Shown: in pieces, positions 15,494-24,573 of the stretch
How the letters are laid out: the number at the start of each line of letters is the position of its first letter
Numbering within the stretch: position 1 is the first letter of the stretch
Origin: Nonomuraea sp. SYSU D8015
Lineage (GTDB): Bacteria > Actinomycetota > Actinomycetes > Streptosporangiales > Streptosporangiaceae
Direction of reading: 5' to 3'
Assembly (NCBI RefSeq): GCF_008065375.1
Contig: NZ_VJYI01000018.1
Coordinates: 1-64,000 of the forward strand
DNA length: 64,000 nucleotides
Notes under the pieces: model-generated
The model's input: the letters and a program-made list of their open reading frames with translations, nothing else
Database searches by the model: none
What the model was told of the DNA's origin: nothing
Made by a program: the position numbers and the translations under genes

Positions 15494-16303
15494 ATGGCCA
15501 CCACCCACACTCTGCGCGTGCCCGGCGCGAGCCTGCACTACGAGGTCCGCGGCACCGGCCCGCTGCTGTTCGTCATCGGAGCCCCGATGGACGCCTCGGC
15601 CTTCGCGCCGTTCGCCGACGCGCTGGCGGGCGACCACACCGTGGCCACGCTCGACCCGCGCGGCATCTCGAACAGCACCCTCGACGACCCCGAGGAGGAC
15701 TCCACGCCCGAGTTGCGGGCCGACGACGTCGCCGCGATCATGGACGACCTGGGCGCGGAGTCCGCCGACGTGTTCGGCAGCAGCGGGGGCGCGGTGACCG
15801 GGCTCGCGCTGGCCGAGCGGCATCCGCACCGGGTGCGTACGCTCGTCGCGCACGAGCCGCCCCTCCTGGAGCTGCTTCCCGACGCCGCCGAGCGGCGGGC
15901 CGCGACCGAGGACATCATCGCGACCTACCGGCGGGACGGGGTCGGAGCGGCCTGGGTGAAGTTCATGGTCACCGCCGGGTTCGACCTCGAGGCCGAGGGC
16001 GCGCCCGCGGGACCGCCCGGGGAGCCCTCGGAGCAGGACCTGGCCAACAGCGCCCGCTTCTTCCTGCACGAGCTGCGCCCCACCAGCCGCTACGTGCCCG
16101 ACGTCGCCGCGCTGACCGCCGGCCCGGCCCGGGTGCTGGTCGGCATCGGGCTCGACTCGGGCAATCTGATCACGTACCGGACGTCGGTCGCGCTGGCCGA
16201 GCGGCTCGGCACGCCGCCGGTCGAGTTCCCCGGCGACCACGGCGGGTTCCTCGCGCACCCCGCCGAGTGCGCCGACGTGCTGCGGAAGGCGCTGGCCGGC
16301 TGA
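15494..16303 (+). CDS. Alpha/beta-hydrolase
   Basis: This encodes 269 residues from ATG 15494 with RBS GAGGAAAGGA. The fold signature is clear: oxyanion region FVIGAPMDASAFAPF, VATLDPRGISNS, the nucleophile elbow VFGSSGGAVTGLALAERHP (GxSxG, Ser at about residue 97), and a catalytic His near the end in GDHGGFLAHPAECADVL. The acid is probably the Asp in VGIGLDSGN. The substrate cannot be deduced. The protein lacks a signal peptide, so it is cytoplasmic. It stands between phoU and a small zinc-ribbon protein. Confidence 0.85.
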   Translation: MATTHTLRVPGASLHYEVRGTGPLLFVIGAPMDASAFAPFADALAGDHTVATLDPRGISNSTLDDPEEDSTPELRADDVAAIMDDLGAESADVFGSSGGAVTGLALAERHPHRVRTLVAHEPPLLELLPDAAERRAATEDIIATYRRDGVGAAWVKFMVTAGFDLEAEGAPAGPPGEPSEQDLANSARFFLHELRPTSRYVPDVAALTAGPARVLVGIGLDSGNLITYRTSVALAERLGTPPVEFPGDHGGFLAHPAECADVLRKALAG

Positions 16304-16320
16304 AGCCGTACGCTGGGTCC

Positions 16321-16545
16321 ATGGAGACCGGCCGCTGTTTCTCGTGCAAGCGCGAGTTCACCTTCGATCCGGCAGAGGCCCCGACCGTCCTGGTCGACCC
16401 GGAGACCGGCCGCCCGCCGGGCCTCACCGGCCTCGGCACCCTGCGGCCGGCCACGCCGGAGGCCGTGGCCAGGTCGTCCGACCAGCCCGTCTGCCCGGAC
16501 TGCCTGGATCGGGCGAAGCGGCTTCAGCCGTGGCTCAACCTGTGA
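16321..16545 (+). CDS. Small zinc-ribbon protein
   Basis: This encodes 74 residues from ATG 16321. Two Cys pairs, CFSCKREF at residues 6-9 and CPDCLDR near 60, form a likely zinc ribbon around a Pro/Gly-rich loop (TVLVDPETGRPPGLTGLGTL). No enzymatic motif is seen. It lies 17 bases after the hydrolase gene, in a possible operon, and its 3' end overlaps the convergent nitrilase gene by 11 bases. Such short proteins occur widely in actinomycetes and have no assigned role. Confidence 0.7.
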   Translation: METGRCFSCKREFTFDPAEAPTVLVDPETGRPPGLTGLGTLRPATPEAVARSSDQPVCPDCLDRAKRLQPWLNL

Positions 16546-17317
16546 CGCTTCTCACCCACCTGCGGTAGAGCGCGGGGTTCAGGGAGGCGTCCCAGTGGTG
16601 GGGCGGCGACGCGCCGTCCGGTTCGATGTCAGCGACGAGCAGGGCGGGCTCTCCGTCGGGCGCCTCGGCCACGACACCGCCGTCAGGGGCGACGATCCGG
16701 GTGGCGCCGATGCCCTCGCGCCCGTCCGCCGTTCCGGCCACGTCGGCGGCGATCACCCAGCAGTCGTTCTCGACGGCGCGAGCAACCAGGGTCGAGCGTG
16801 ACCTGATCCGCCAGCGGCGGGTGACGTCGGCGGGCAGGTCGTTGTTGAGCGGGCAGGCCAGGACGCGGGCGCCCGCCAGCGCCAGCAGGCGGGACGGCTC
16901 GACGAAGTTGGCGTCGTAGCAGATCACGACGCCGAAGGGCAGCTCGCCGTGGTGGTGGAGCGGCAGGTCGTCGCCCGGGTCGAAGGCCGCTTCCCTGGGG
17001 AACAGCTTGCGGGAGACGCCGAGGAGGCGGCCGTCGCGGACCACTGCCGCCGAGCTGTGCAGCAGGCCGCGATCGGCGCGCTCGGTGAAGCCGGCGACGA
17101 CGGTCAGGCCGGGAGGGGCGGCCCTTAACGCCGGGATCAGCTCCTCCGCCGTGGTGGCCACGGCTTCGGCGGCGGCCCTGCCCGAGGGCATGCCGCCGAA
17201 ATAGCACTCGGGGAGTACGAGCAGTTCGACGCCCTCCCGAGCGCACCGCCCGATCGCCTCAGGGAGCCCGCCGGCCGCGTCGCAGGCCAGGTCGGCCTGC
17301 AGCGCAGCCACTTTCAC
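16535..17317 (-). CDS. Carbon-nitrogen hydrolase (nitrilase superfamily)
   Basis: This encodes 260 residues from GTG 17317. The catalytic triad of the superfamily is complete: Glu in ELLVLPECYFGG, Lys in GVSRKLFPREAAF, and Cys in GVVICYDANFVEPSR. The amide or nitrile substrate cannot be told from sequence; aliphatic amidase or carbamoyl-type activity is possible. It ends 11 bases inside the zinc-ribbon gene and starts 7 bases after gpmA ends, so it may be co-transcribed with gpmA. Confidence 0.88.
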   Translation of the reverse strand: MKVAALQADLACDAAGGLPEAIGRCAREGVELLVLPECYFGGMPSGRAAAEAVATTAEELIPALRAAPPGLTVVAGFTERADRGLLHSSAAVVRDGRLLGVSRKLFPREAAFDPGDDLPLHHHGELPFGVVICYDANFVEPSRLLALAGARVLACPLNNDLPADVTRRWRIRSRSTLVARAVENDCWVIAADVAGTADGREGIGATRIVAPDGGVVAEAPDGEPALLVADIEPDGASPPHHWDASLNPALYRRWVRSVTG

Positions 17318-17324
17318 GCGATCG

Positions 17325-18068
17325 TCAGCGGCCCTGGTTGGCCACGGCCTCGATGGCGGCCTTGGCGGCCTCCGGGTCGAGGTATTCGCCGCCGGGCTTC
17401 AGCGGGCGGAACTCGGCGTCCAGCTCATAGCGCAGCGGGATGCCGGTCGGGATGTTGAGGCCGGCGATGGCCTCGTCGCTGATGCCGTCGAGGTGCTTCA
17501 CCAGGGCCCGCAGCGAGTTGCCGTGCGCGGCCACCAGGACCGTGCGGCCGGCCGCCAGATCCGGGACGATCTCGTCGTACCAGTACGGCAGCATGCGGTC
17601 GACCACGTCCTTCAGGCACTCCGTGCGCGGCATGAGCTCCGGCGGGAGCAGGGCGTAGCGCGGGTCGCCGGCCTGGGAGTATTCGTCGTCGTCGGCGATC
17701 GGCGGCGGCGGCACGTCGTACGAGCGGCGCCACAGCATGAACTGCTCGTCGCCGAACTCCTCGCGCGTCTGCGCCTTGTTCTTGCCCTGCAGCGCGCCGT
17801 AGTGACGCTCGTTGAGCCGCCAGCTGCGCTTGACGGGCAGCCAGAGCAGGTCCGCCTCCCCCAACGCCAGCTGGGCCGTCTGGATGGCCCTCGTCAGGAG
17901 GCTGGTGTGGACGACGTCCGGGCGCAGCCCGGCATCCAGGAGGAGCTTGCCCCCGCGGCGGGCCTCGTCCTCGCCCTTGGCCGAGAGGCTCACGTCCACC
18001 CAGCCGGTGAACAGGCCCTTCGCGTTCCAGTCACTCTCGCCATGCCGTAGCAGCACCAAAGTCGCCAT
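17325..18068 (-). CDS. gpmA: 2,3-bisphosphoglycerate-dependent phosphoglycerate mutase
   Basis: This encodes 247 residues from ATG 18068. It interconverts 3- and 2-phosphoglycerate in glycolysis. The catalytic [12 protein letters not shown] places the phospho-His at residue 9. [19 protein letters not shown], the [22 protein letters not shown] segment and the second His in [16 protein letters not shown] are all present. The length matches the dPGM family. It lies between the nitrilase and YbjN genes; gpmA beside ybjN and mshA is a common actinobacterial order. Confidence 0.95.
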   Translation of the reverse strand: MATLVLLRHGESDWNAKGLFTGWVDVSLSAKGEDEARRGGKLLLDAGLRPDVVHTSLLTRAIQTAQLALGEADLLWLPVKRSWRLNERHYGALQGKNKAQTREEFGDEQFMLWRRSYDVPPPPIADDDEYSQAGDPRYALLPPELMPRTECLKDVVDRMLPYWYDEIVPDLAAGRTVLVAAHGNSLRALVKHLDGISDEAIAGLNIPTGIPLRYELDAEFRPLKPGGEYLDPEAAKAAIEAVANQGR

Positions 18069-18086
18069 GGGGCTAATAGTACGGAT

Positions 18087-18566
18087 TCAGCGGTCGGGGT
18101 CGGCGAAGCGGGCGAACGCCTGAAGGTTGGCCAGCGACTCCCCGCGCTTGGCCCGCCACGCCCACTCACGCCTGATCGACGAGGCGAAACCGAGCTCCAG
18201 CGCGCGGTCGAACCAGTCGTCGGCGTACGTCAGCACGCAGCCCAGCAGCCGGTCGACCTCGTCCCCGGTGACGGCGGCCAGCGGCACGCGGCCCACGAGG
18301 TAGACGTCGCCGACGGGGTCGAGGGAGAAGTGCACCCCGTACATCGAGCCGTTCTTCTCCAGCAGCCAGCGGTAGAACTCGGTGTGGTTCTCGTCCGGTT
18401 TGCGGCAGAAGAACGCCTCGACGTGGAGCACCCGTTCGCCCACGATCAGCCAGGTCATGGTGGCCAGTTTGTGCTGCCCGGGGAGTTTCGCCAGGAACGC
18501 CCCGGGCCGCGGCTCCTCGTAGGAGACCTCCGCGGCCTTGAGCGCGGCTTCGACGACATCGCGCAT
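18087..18566 (-). CDS. YbjN-domain protein
   Basis: This encodes 159 residues from ATG 18566, 11 bases after the mshA stop, so it is probably co-transcribed with mshA. The domain pattern is MRDVVEAALKAAEVSYEE, KLATMTWLIVGERVLHVEAF, NHTEFYRWLLEKNGSMYGV and LDPVGDVYLVGRVPLAAVT, typical of YbjN-type (tryptophan-rich sensory-like) proteins. Biochemical function is unknown. A chaperone-like or regulatory role has been suggested for enterobacterial YbjN. The gene keeps its usual place between mshA and gpmA. Confidence 0.85.
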   Translation of the reverse strand: MRDVVEAALKAAEVSYEEPRPGAFLAKLPGQHKLATMTWLIVGERVLHVEAFFCRKPDENHTEFYRWLLEKNGSMYGVHFSLDPVGDVYLVGRVPLAAVTGDEVDRLLGCVLTYADDWFDRALELGFASSIRREWAWRAKRGESLANLQAFARFADPDR

Positions 18567-18577
18567 AGAAGTGCACG

Positions 18578-19855
18578 TTACAGATTGACCGCCACGGGCG
18601 TCTTGTGCAGGTTGGCGATCGCGGCCGCGTACACCTCCACGAGGCGCGACGCCGTCGCCTGCCAGCCGAAGGCGGCCGCGTGGGTGCGGGCGCCCTGGGA
18701 CAGGTGGTCGCGCCAGTGCGGCGAGAGGACGAAGCGGCGCAGCGCCGCCGCCCAGTCGGCGGGGTCGTGACCGTCCACGAGCAGGCCGGAGACGCCGTCG
18801 CGGACGGCGGTGCGCAGTCCGCCGACGGCCGCCGCGGCCACGGGCGTGCCGCAGGCCTGGGATTCCAGGGCGACGAGGCCGAACGACTCGCTGTAGGAGG
18901 GGACGACGGTGACCGTGGCCGCGCGGTACCAGTCGGCGAGCTCCTTTTGCGGAGCAGGGGGAATGAGCCGTACGACGTCGGAGATGCCGAGCTCGGCGGC
19001 CATGTCGGTGAGGATGGACGGGCGGGCCAGGCCGTTGCCCGACGGGCCGCCGACGCAGGCCACCACCAGCCGCTCGCGGAGCGACGGGTCCTCGATGAGC
19101 ATCCTGGAGGCGGCGCGCAGCAGCACGTCGGGGGCCTTGAGCGGCTGAATGCGGCCCACGAACAACAGCACGTGCGCGCCCAGCGGCAGGCCGAGGCGGT
19201 GCCGGGCGGCGGCTTGGGAGCCGGGCTGGAAGACGGAGAGGTTGACGCCGGGGTTGACGACGGCGACGCGCTCCTCGGGGGCGTCGTACAGGTCGATGAG
19301 CTCGCGGGCCTCGTCGGCGGTGTTGGCCACGAGGCGGTCGGCGATCCCCACGACCTGCTCCTCGCCGACCACGCGGGCCTGCGGCTCGGGCTGGTCGCCC
19401 TCGGCGAGGAGGAGGTTCTTGACCTTGGCCATGGTGTGCATGGTGTGCACGAGCGGCACGCCCCAGCGCTCCTTGGCCAGCCAGCCGACCTGGCCGGACA
19501 GCCAGTAGTGGGAGTGGATCACGTCGTAGCGGCCGGGGTCGTACATGGCCTCGGTGCGCAGCACCTCCGACAGGAACGCGCACAGTTGCGCGGGAAGGTC
19601 GGCGCGGTCCATCTCCTCGTACGGGCCCGCGGTCAGGTGCCGGACGAGGACGCCTGAGGCGAGCTCGGCCACGGGGGGCAGGTCGCGTGCCGTGGCCCGG
19701 GTGAAGATCTCCACTTCCACGCCGAGCTGCGCCAGTCGCCTGGCGGACTCGACGATGTACACGTTCATGCCTCCGGCGTCGCCCGTTCCGGGCTGGTCCA
19801 GGGGCGATGTGTGCATGCTGATGGTCGCCACCCGGCCGACCCGCCGTCGCCTCAC
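18578..19855 (-). CDS. mshA: D-inositol-3-phosphate glycosyltransferase MshA
   Basis: This encodes 425 residues from GTG 19855. It transfers GlcNAc from UDP-GlcNAc to 1-L-myo-inositol 1-phosphate, the first step of mycothiol synthesis. It is a GT-B enzyme of family GT4. The N-terminal domain has [19 protein letters not shown] and the [12 protein letters not shown] site. The C-terminal nucleotide-binding domain has [17 protein letters not shown] and [20 protein letters not shown] with the E-x7-E motif. Length and motifs match MshA closely. The upstream region is long and GC-rich. Confidence 0.93.
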   Translation of the reverse strand: MRRRRVGRVATISMHTSPLDQPGTGDAGGMNVYIVESARRLAQLGVEVEIFTRATARDLPPVAELASGVLVRHLTAGPYEEMDRADLPAQLCAFLSEVLRTEAMYDPGRYDVIHSHYWLSGQVGWLAKERWGVPLVHTMHTMAKVKNLLLAEGDQPEPQARVVGEEQVVGIADRLVANTADEARELIDLYDAPEERVAVVNPGVNLSVFQPGSQAAARHRLGLPLGAHVLLFVGRIQPLKAPDVLLRAASRMLIEDPSLRERLVVACVGGPSGNGLARPSILTDMAAELGISDVVRLIPPAPQKELADWYRAATVTVVPSYSESFGLVALESQACGTPVAAAAVGGLRTAVRDGVSGLLVDGHDPADWAAALRRFVLSPHWRDHLSQGARTHAAAFGWQATASRLVEVYAAAIANLHKTPVAVNL

Positions 19856-20412
19856 TCGACACCACCTCCAAGAGCGTTACAACCATCCAAATTTTTCCGA
19901 CATTCCCGACACGCGGTCACAACCCCCGCACCGAGGCGCCGTTAGCCCCTCGGCCCACCGCCTCCTGAGCTCCTCGTCGCTCCCCGCCCGACGGCCCCTC
20001 CCCGGCCTGGGCCTCGGCGGGCGCGCGGCCGGGAGAGGACCTGCCGGGTCTCGGTCGGTGACATCGCCCACCTCACAGGCCGCCTCGCCCTTCCCCGCTG
20101 CCCCCTGCTCCTGTCCCACGCCATTCGGGCCCCGACGGGCGCGCCACCGAGCAACGGCACGCGGGGGCCATGCGGGCGGTGCGGATCCCGGGGTCGAGCC
20201 GGGCACGGGCAGCGCCGGAGGGAGCGACCGGCGGGGCAGCCGGGTCGGGGGCGGGCAGCGTCGGCACAGGGACGGAGCACGGACAGGGCAGGCGCGCCGG
20301 TTGCGGGCGGGCAGCGTCGGCACAGGGGCCGCGCGACCGGCGGCGCGGGGAGAGGGTGTGCCCGGGCCGGGCGTGGATGGCGGCGGCGCGGGGTGCGGAG
20401 GGGGCTGGCAGG
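19856..20412. other. Long GC-rich intergenic stretch with a short direct repeat
   Basis: I see no gene here on either strand; frames are Arg/Pro/Ala-rich low complexity. A 20-base direct repeat, GCGGGCAGCGTCGGCACAGG, occurs twice (about 20252 and 20309, 57 bases apart). The part next to 19855 should contain the mshA promoter, and the part next to 20412 the SDR promoter. Confidence 0.4.
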
Positions 20413-21162
20413 ATGAGGGCCATGCGGAGAACGGCTGTGGTGACCGGTGCGAGCAGCGGGATCGGCGCGGCGGCGGCGCGCCGGCTCGCCGTCGAGGGCT
20501 ACGAGGTGGTGGCGGGCGCGCGGCGTCGCGAGCGGCTGGACAAGCTGGCCGCGGACGAGCCGTTGATCAGGGCGGTGACGCTCGACGTGACCTCGCAGGA
20601 GTCGGTGGACGCGCTGGCGGCCTCGCTGGAGCGGTGCGACGTGCTGGTCAACAACGCCGGCGGCGCGCTCGGCCTGGAGACGGTCGCCGACGGGCGGCTC
20701 GACGACTGGCAGCGGATGTACGAGGTCAACGTGCTCGGCTCGCTCCGCATGACCCAGGCCCTGGTGCCCAAGCTGATCGAGTCGGGCGACGGCGTGCTGG
20801 TGATGCTGACCTCGACGGCGGGGCTGGTGTCGTACGAGGGCGGAGGCGGCTACTGCGCGGCCAAGCACGCCCAGACGTCGATGGCCGAGACCTTGCGGCT
20901 GGAGCTGGTCGGGCAGCCGGTGCGGGTCGTCGAGATCGCGCCGGGCATGGTGAAGAGCGAGGGGTTCGCGGTCACCAGGTTCCGCGGGGACGAGGCGGCA
21001 GCGGCCCGCGTGTACGAGGGCGTGCCGGACCCGCTGACCGCGGACGACGTGGCCGACGCCATCGCCTGGTGCGTGACCAGGCCGGCGCACGTGAACATCG
21101 ACCGCATGATCATCCGTCCGCGCGCCCAGGCCGCGCAGCACAAGGTGCACCGCGTCACGTGA
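20413..21162 (+). CDS. Short-chain dehydrogenase/reductase
   Basis: This encodes 249 residues from ATG 20413, chosen over ATG 20422 because GGAGGGG lies about 8 bases upstream. It is a classical SDR: cofactor motif TGASSGIGAAAAR at about residues 10-20, DVLVNNAGGALG, catalytic Ser in LTSTAGLVS, and the YCAAKHA motif (Tyr-x3-Lys). ARRRERLDKL after beta-2 suggests NADP preference. The sequence resembles the YdfG-type 3-hydroxy acid dehydrogenase group. Its stop overlaps the start of a methyltransferase gene as GTGA, so the two are coupled. Confidence 0.88.
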   Translation: MRAMRRTAVVTGASSGIGAAAARRLAVEGYEVVAGARRRERLDKLAADEPLIRAVTLDVTSQESVDALAASLERCDVLVNNAGGALGLETVADGRLDDWQRMYEVNVLGSLRMTQALVPKLIESGDGVLVMLTSTAGLVSYEGGGGYCAAKHAQTSMAETLRLELVGQPVRVVEIAPGMVKSEGFAVTRFRGDEAAAARVYEGVPDPLTADDVADAIAWCVTRPAHVNIDRMIIRPRAQAAQHKVHRVT

Positions 21163-21953
21163 GCAAACCCGTAGGGTCCGTCACGCGGGGGACGACCGCG
21201 CACAACCGGCTGCGGCGCTGCGACCGCTGGATCGCGGCGGTGCACGGGCGGCGGCTGCGGGCGGTCGACCGGCCGCTCGTGGTGGACCTGGGCTACGGGG
21301 CCTCGCACGCCACGACGCTGGAGCTGTTCACCCGCTTGCGCCGGGTCTCGCCGGGGGTCGAGGTGGTGGGGATCGAGATCGACCCGGCCAGGGTGGCGCT
21401 GGCGAAGCCGTACGAGCGGGAGGGGCTGAGCTTCCGGCTCGGCGGCTTCGAGCTGCCCGTGTCCCGGCCGCCGGTGCTGGTCAGGGCGTTCAACGTGTTG
21501 CGCCAGTACGCCGAGGCGGAGGCCTGGCACTACTGGGACGTGCTGTGCGGCCGGCTGGCTCCGTACGGCGTGCTGGTCGAGGGGACGTCGTCGGAGAACG
21601 GGCGGCGGGCGGTCTGGGTCGGCCTGTCGTCCCGCGGGCCGGAGACGATCACGTTCTCCGCCCGGTTCGACGCCTTCGAGCGGCCCTCCGACCTGGCCGA
21701 TCGGCTGCCGAAGACGCTCATCCACCGGAACGTGCCCGGTGAGCGGATCCATGCCTTTCTGCGGGATTTCGATCGCGCATGGGCGGTCAGCGCGCCCCAT
21801 GGGGTGCACGGGACCCGGCAGCGGTGGCTGGCGGCCGTGCAGGCCCTGGCCGGCTCCTGGCCGGTGCCCACCCGGCCGCCACTGGGCGGTGCCGCGAGGT
21901 GGCGACTCGGCGAGGTGACACTGCCCTGGTCGGCGGTCGATCCGCGCGGTTAG
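21159..21953 (+). CDS. Class I SAM-dependent methyltransferase (predicted)
   Basis: This encodes 264 residues from GTG 21159, coupled to the SDR by GTGA. The SAM-binding glycine motif is VVDLGYGASHATTLELF, followed by the acidic loop VVGIEIDPARVALAKPY at the end of beta-2 and VRAFNVLRQYAEAEAWHYW, where a catalytic-motif region would lie. The first motif has the spacing DLGYGAS rather than the classical GxGxG, seen in an actinobacterial subfamily of unknown substrate. It could act on a small molecule in the same pathway as the SDR, but nothing shows which. Confidence 0.7.
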   Translation: MSKPVGSVTRGTTAHNRLRRCDRWIAAVHGRRLRAVDRPLVVDLGYGASHATTLELFTRLRRVSPGVEVVGIEIDPARVALAKPYEREGLSFRLGGFELPVSRPPVLVRAFNVLRQYAEAEAWHYWDVLCGRLAPYGVLVEGTSSENGRRAVWVGLSSRGPETITFSARFDAFERPSDLADRLPKTLIHRNVPGERIHAFLRDFDRAWAVSAPHGVHGTRQRWLAAVQALAGSWPVPTRPPLGGAARWRLGEVTLPWSAVDPRG

Positions 21954-22124
21954 GGACCTGATCCCGGGAGGGGGCGGCCGATCACCGTGGCCAGGACGCC
22001 CGCTTCCAGGCTCGGGCCAGGACGCGTCGCTGTCGAGATATGGCGCAGGTCACAGGGTGGAGCGGGTCGGGACGTGGTGTGTCACGGTAGGGGCGTGCGT
22101 CCGTGAGCGGAACGGGTCGGGGCG

Positions 22125-23111
22125 TCAGGTGAGGGCGGCGATCAGCTCGCGCTCCCGTTCCGCGCTGAGGCCGGCCCGGCGGGTCCGGTCGAGGCCCTGC
22201 TCGCGTTCCCAGGCCAGCGTGTCCGCCAGCAGCTCGGCCCTGGGCCGGTGGCGGAGCCCGGCGGCGCGTGCCGCGGACCCGCTGCGGGCCGAGAACCCTT
22301 CCCAGCCCGGCTCCACCAACCACATCGGCAGCGACTCCGGCCCCATGTATTCCGCCACGCCGTTCGCGAGCAGCCAGGCCGACTCGGCGGTGACCACCGG
22401 ACCGGTGTGCCCGCCGATGGAGCGGGACAGTTCGACCCACTCCCCGAACGGGACGACCGGACCGACGGCGTCGTACGTGCCGACGCTGCCGTTCTCCCCT
22501 GCGTCGAGCAGCCAGGCGGTGAGATCGCGCACGTCGACGGCCTGCGTCGGCCTGGCCGGTGTGTCGGGGACCAGCATCGGCCCCTGCGGGTCACGTGCGG
22601 CGCGGGCCACCCAATAGCCCGAACGGCCGCTGTGGTCACCGGGGCCGCCGATGAGGCCGGCGCGCGCGATGAGGAGGCGGTCGCCCACGGCGGCCGTCGA
22701 CGCCTGCTCGCAGGCGACCTTGGCCTCTCCGTACGACTCGCGGTCGGCCTCGTCGCGATCGGTCGGGGGGAGCAGCGGGGTGGACTCGTCCGCGTCCGGC
22801 GTGGCGTGGGAGGCGTAGGCGCTGACGGAGGAGACATAAGACCAGTGCCCGGCCCTGTCGCCCAGCGCGGCGAGCGCCTCGCGGACGAAGCCGGGCTGCC
22901 ACGACACCTCGATGACCGCATCCCATTCGCGGTCGAGCAGCGGTGCGTACGCCGAAGGGTCGCGCCGGTCGGCGGCCACCAGCCTCGCACCGTCCGCGAC
23001 CTGCCCGCTTTCGCCGCGGGCGAGGCACGTCACCCGATGGCCGCGCTCGATCGCCTGCCGCGCCAGCTCGCGGCCGACCCATGCCGTCCCGCCCAGAATC
23101 AAGATCTCCAC
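22125..23111 (-). CDS. NAD-dependent epimerase/dehydratase-like protein
   Basis: This encodes 328 residues from GTG 23111; a TTG 12 bases upstream is possible. The extended-SDR Rossmann motif is [17 protein letters not shown], with [19 protein letters not shown] and [13 protein letters not shown] carrying the Tyr-x3-Lys pair, and AGLIGGPGD after it. The C-terminal half ([20 protein letters not shown]) is the substrate domain. It resembles isoflavone-reductase or mRNA-binding-type epimerases common in actinomycetes. The substrate is unknown. The 170 bases downstream to 21953 hold no gene. Confidence 0.82.
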   Translation of the reverse strand: MEILILGGTAWVGRELARQAIERGHRVTCLARGESGQVADGARLVAADRRDPSAYAPLLDREWDAVIEVSWQPGFVREALAALGDRAGHWSYVSSVSAYASHATPDADESTPLLPPTDRDEADRESYGEAKVACEQASTAAVGDRLLIARAGLIGGPGDHSGRSGYWVARAARDPQGPMLVPDTPARPTQAVDVRDLTAWLLDAGENGSVGTYDAVGPVVPFGEWVELSRSIGGHTGPVVTAESAWLLANGVAEYMGPESLPMWLVEPGWEGFSARSGSAARAAGLRHRPRAELLADTLAWEREQGLDRTRRAGLSAERERELIAALT

Positions 23112-23156
23112 TCTGGCATCCAAGCATCGCGGACCCCGGGAACCCAGGCGGGTTCA

Positions 23157-23207
23157 CCGACAGCGGACCCGATTCGCCGACAGCGGACCGTCCGGCGACA
23201 GCAGTCC
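23157..23207. repeat. Three imperfect direct repeats CCGACAGCGGACC
   Basis: Units at 23157-23169 and 23177-23189 are identical. The third at 23195-23207 reads GCGACAGCAGTCC. The period is 20 then 18 bases. They lie in the short gap between the macrodomain gene and the epimerase gene on the minus strand, and could be a regulator-binding array or chance reiteration. Confidence 0.5.
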
Positions 23208-23220
23208 GGGGCAACCGCCC

Positions 23221-23730
23221 CTAGCCGCTCAGCCGCGCCTCGAACACCGCGTGGGCCGCGCTGTCGAACAGCACGAACCTGACGTCCTCGACGGACGTGT
23301 CCGCGTGACGCACCGTCTCGATCGCGATGCGGGCCCCGTCGTCCATGGGCCAGCCGTAGACGCCGGTCGAGATCGCGGGGAAGGCCACCGACCTGGCCTC
23401 CAGCTCGTCGGCGACGCGCAGCGACTCTCGGTAGCAGGAGGCCAGCAGGGCTGAGCGGTCCTCCGACTTGGAGTAGACCGGCCCCACCGTGTGGATCACC
23501 CAGCGCGCGGCCAACCGTCCCGCCGTCGTGGCCACCGCCTGGCCGGTCGGCAGCCCCTCCCGATAGGCGGAGGCCCGCAGCTTCCTGCACTCCTCCAGGA
23601 TCTCCGGCCCGCCGCGGCGATGGATCGCGCCGTCGACGCCTCCGCCGCCCATGAGCGAGGAGTTGGCGGCGTTCACGATGGCGTCCACCGGCTGCTCGGT
23701 GATGTCGCCTTGCACCAGCGTGATTTCCAT
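23221..23730 (-). CDS. Macrodomain protein (O-acetyl-ADP-ribose deacetylase type)
   Basis: This encodes 169 residues from ATG 23730. Macrodomain signatures are complete: GDITEQPVDAIVNAANSSLM with the Asn-Ala-Ala-Asn-Ser core, GGGGVDGAIHRRGG, the GQAVATTAGRLAARWVIHTVGP strand-loop, and AFPAISTGVYGWPM. This is the MacroD/YmdB type, which removes acetyl or ADP-ribose groups. An ADP-ribose reversal role is expected but a partner ADP-ribosyltransferase is not in the window. It starts 11 bases before the cobF stop, on the same strand, so read-through from cobF is possible. Confidence 0.9.
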   Translation of the reverse strand: MEITLVQGDITEQPVDAIVNAANSSLMGGGGVDGAIHRRGGPEILEECRKLRASAYREGLPTGQAVATTAGRLAARWVIHTVGPVYSKSEDRSALLASCYRESLRVADELEARSVAFPAISTGVYGWPMDDGARIAIETVRHADTSVEDVRFVLFDSAAHAVFEARLSG

Positions 23731-23740
23731 CTCACCGAGA

Positions 23741-24505
23741 CTACGCGTCCGCGTCCGGCAAGCGGCGCAGCAGGTACGTGTCCATGATCCAGCCGTTGCG
23801 TTCCCGGGCCTCGGCGCGCAGCTCGCGGATGCGCTCACTGACCTCGGCGACCGGTCCTGACACGAGGATCTCGTCGGGTGTGCCCAGGTAGGCGCCCCAG
23901 TGGATGTGGAAGTCGTCCAGGCCGGTGAAGGAGCAGTGGGCGTCCAGCATGACCACCACGTCGTCGGCGGTGGGGCCGTCCTCGGCCAGGCGGCGGCCCG
24001 TGGTCAGGTGCACGGGGCGGCCCACCTGGGTGAGGCTCGTGCGGTGGCGGGCGGTCAGCGCGGCCACGCTGCTGATCCCGGGGATCACCTCGTAGTCGAA
24101 CGTGACGTTCCCGCGTCGCAGGATCTCCTCGACGATGGCCAGCGTGCTGTCGTACACACCCGGGTCGCCCCAGACCAGGAACGCCCCGGTCTGGCCCTCA
24201 CCCAGCTCGTCACGGATGAGCGACTCACAGGCCAGCGCGCGGCGGGAGCGCCAGTCCTCGACGGCGGCGGTGTACGCGGAAGTGCTGCGGTCGCGTTCGG
24301 GGTCGCGGGCCTCGGCGATCCGGTACGGCGGGCGGCCGTGCCGCTCGATCAGGTCCAGCCGCAGCCGTACCAGATCCTGCTTGACCTCGCCCTTGTCGAC
24401 GATGAAGAACACGTCGGTGGCGGCGATGGCCTTGGCCGCCTGGAGGGTGAGATGGTCGGGATCGCCGGCGCCGATGCCGATGACGAGTAGCCGCTTCACC
24501 CGCAT
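23741..24505 (-). CDS. cobF: Precorrin-6A synthase (deacetylating) CobF
   Basis: This encodes 254 residues from ATG 24505. CobF methylates C-1 of precorrin-5 with loss of acetate in the aerobic cobalamin pathway. It is a tetrapyrrole-methylase-fold protein: LLVIGIGAGDPDHLTLQAAK at the N-terminus, AFLVWGDPGVYDSTLAIVEE, and VIPGISSVAALTARH. Presence of CobF together with CobG marks the oxygen-dependent route. It is transcribed away from the PPOX-cobL-cobM operon, from a shared 68-base promoter region. Confidence 0.92.
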   Translation of the reverse strand: MRVKRLLVIGIGAGDPDHLTLQAAKAIAATDVFFIVDKGEVKQDLVRLRLDLIERHGRPPYRIAEARDPERDRSTSAYTAAVEDWRSRRALACESLIRDELGEGQTGAFLVWGDPGVYDSTLAIVEEILRRGNVTFDYEVIPGISSVAALTARHRTSLTQVGRPVHLTTGRRLAEDGPTADDVVVMLDAHCSFTGLDDFHIHWGAYLGTPDEILVSGPVAEVSERIRELRAEARERNGWIMDTYLLRRLPDADA

Positions 24506-24573
24506 GAGTCTGCCAGAACCGCAGATATACGATATTGCCTCCCAAATCACCCTCAGGAAACCCGAGGAGATCT

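Noticed and set aside
18087-19886. One 599-codon frame joining the YbjN gene with sequence upstream
   Set aside because: Only the last 159 codons (from ATG 18566) are real; the rest is an out-of-frame shadow of mshA.
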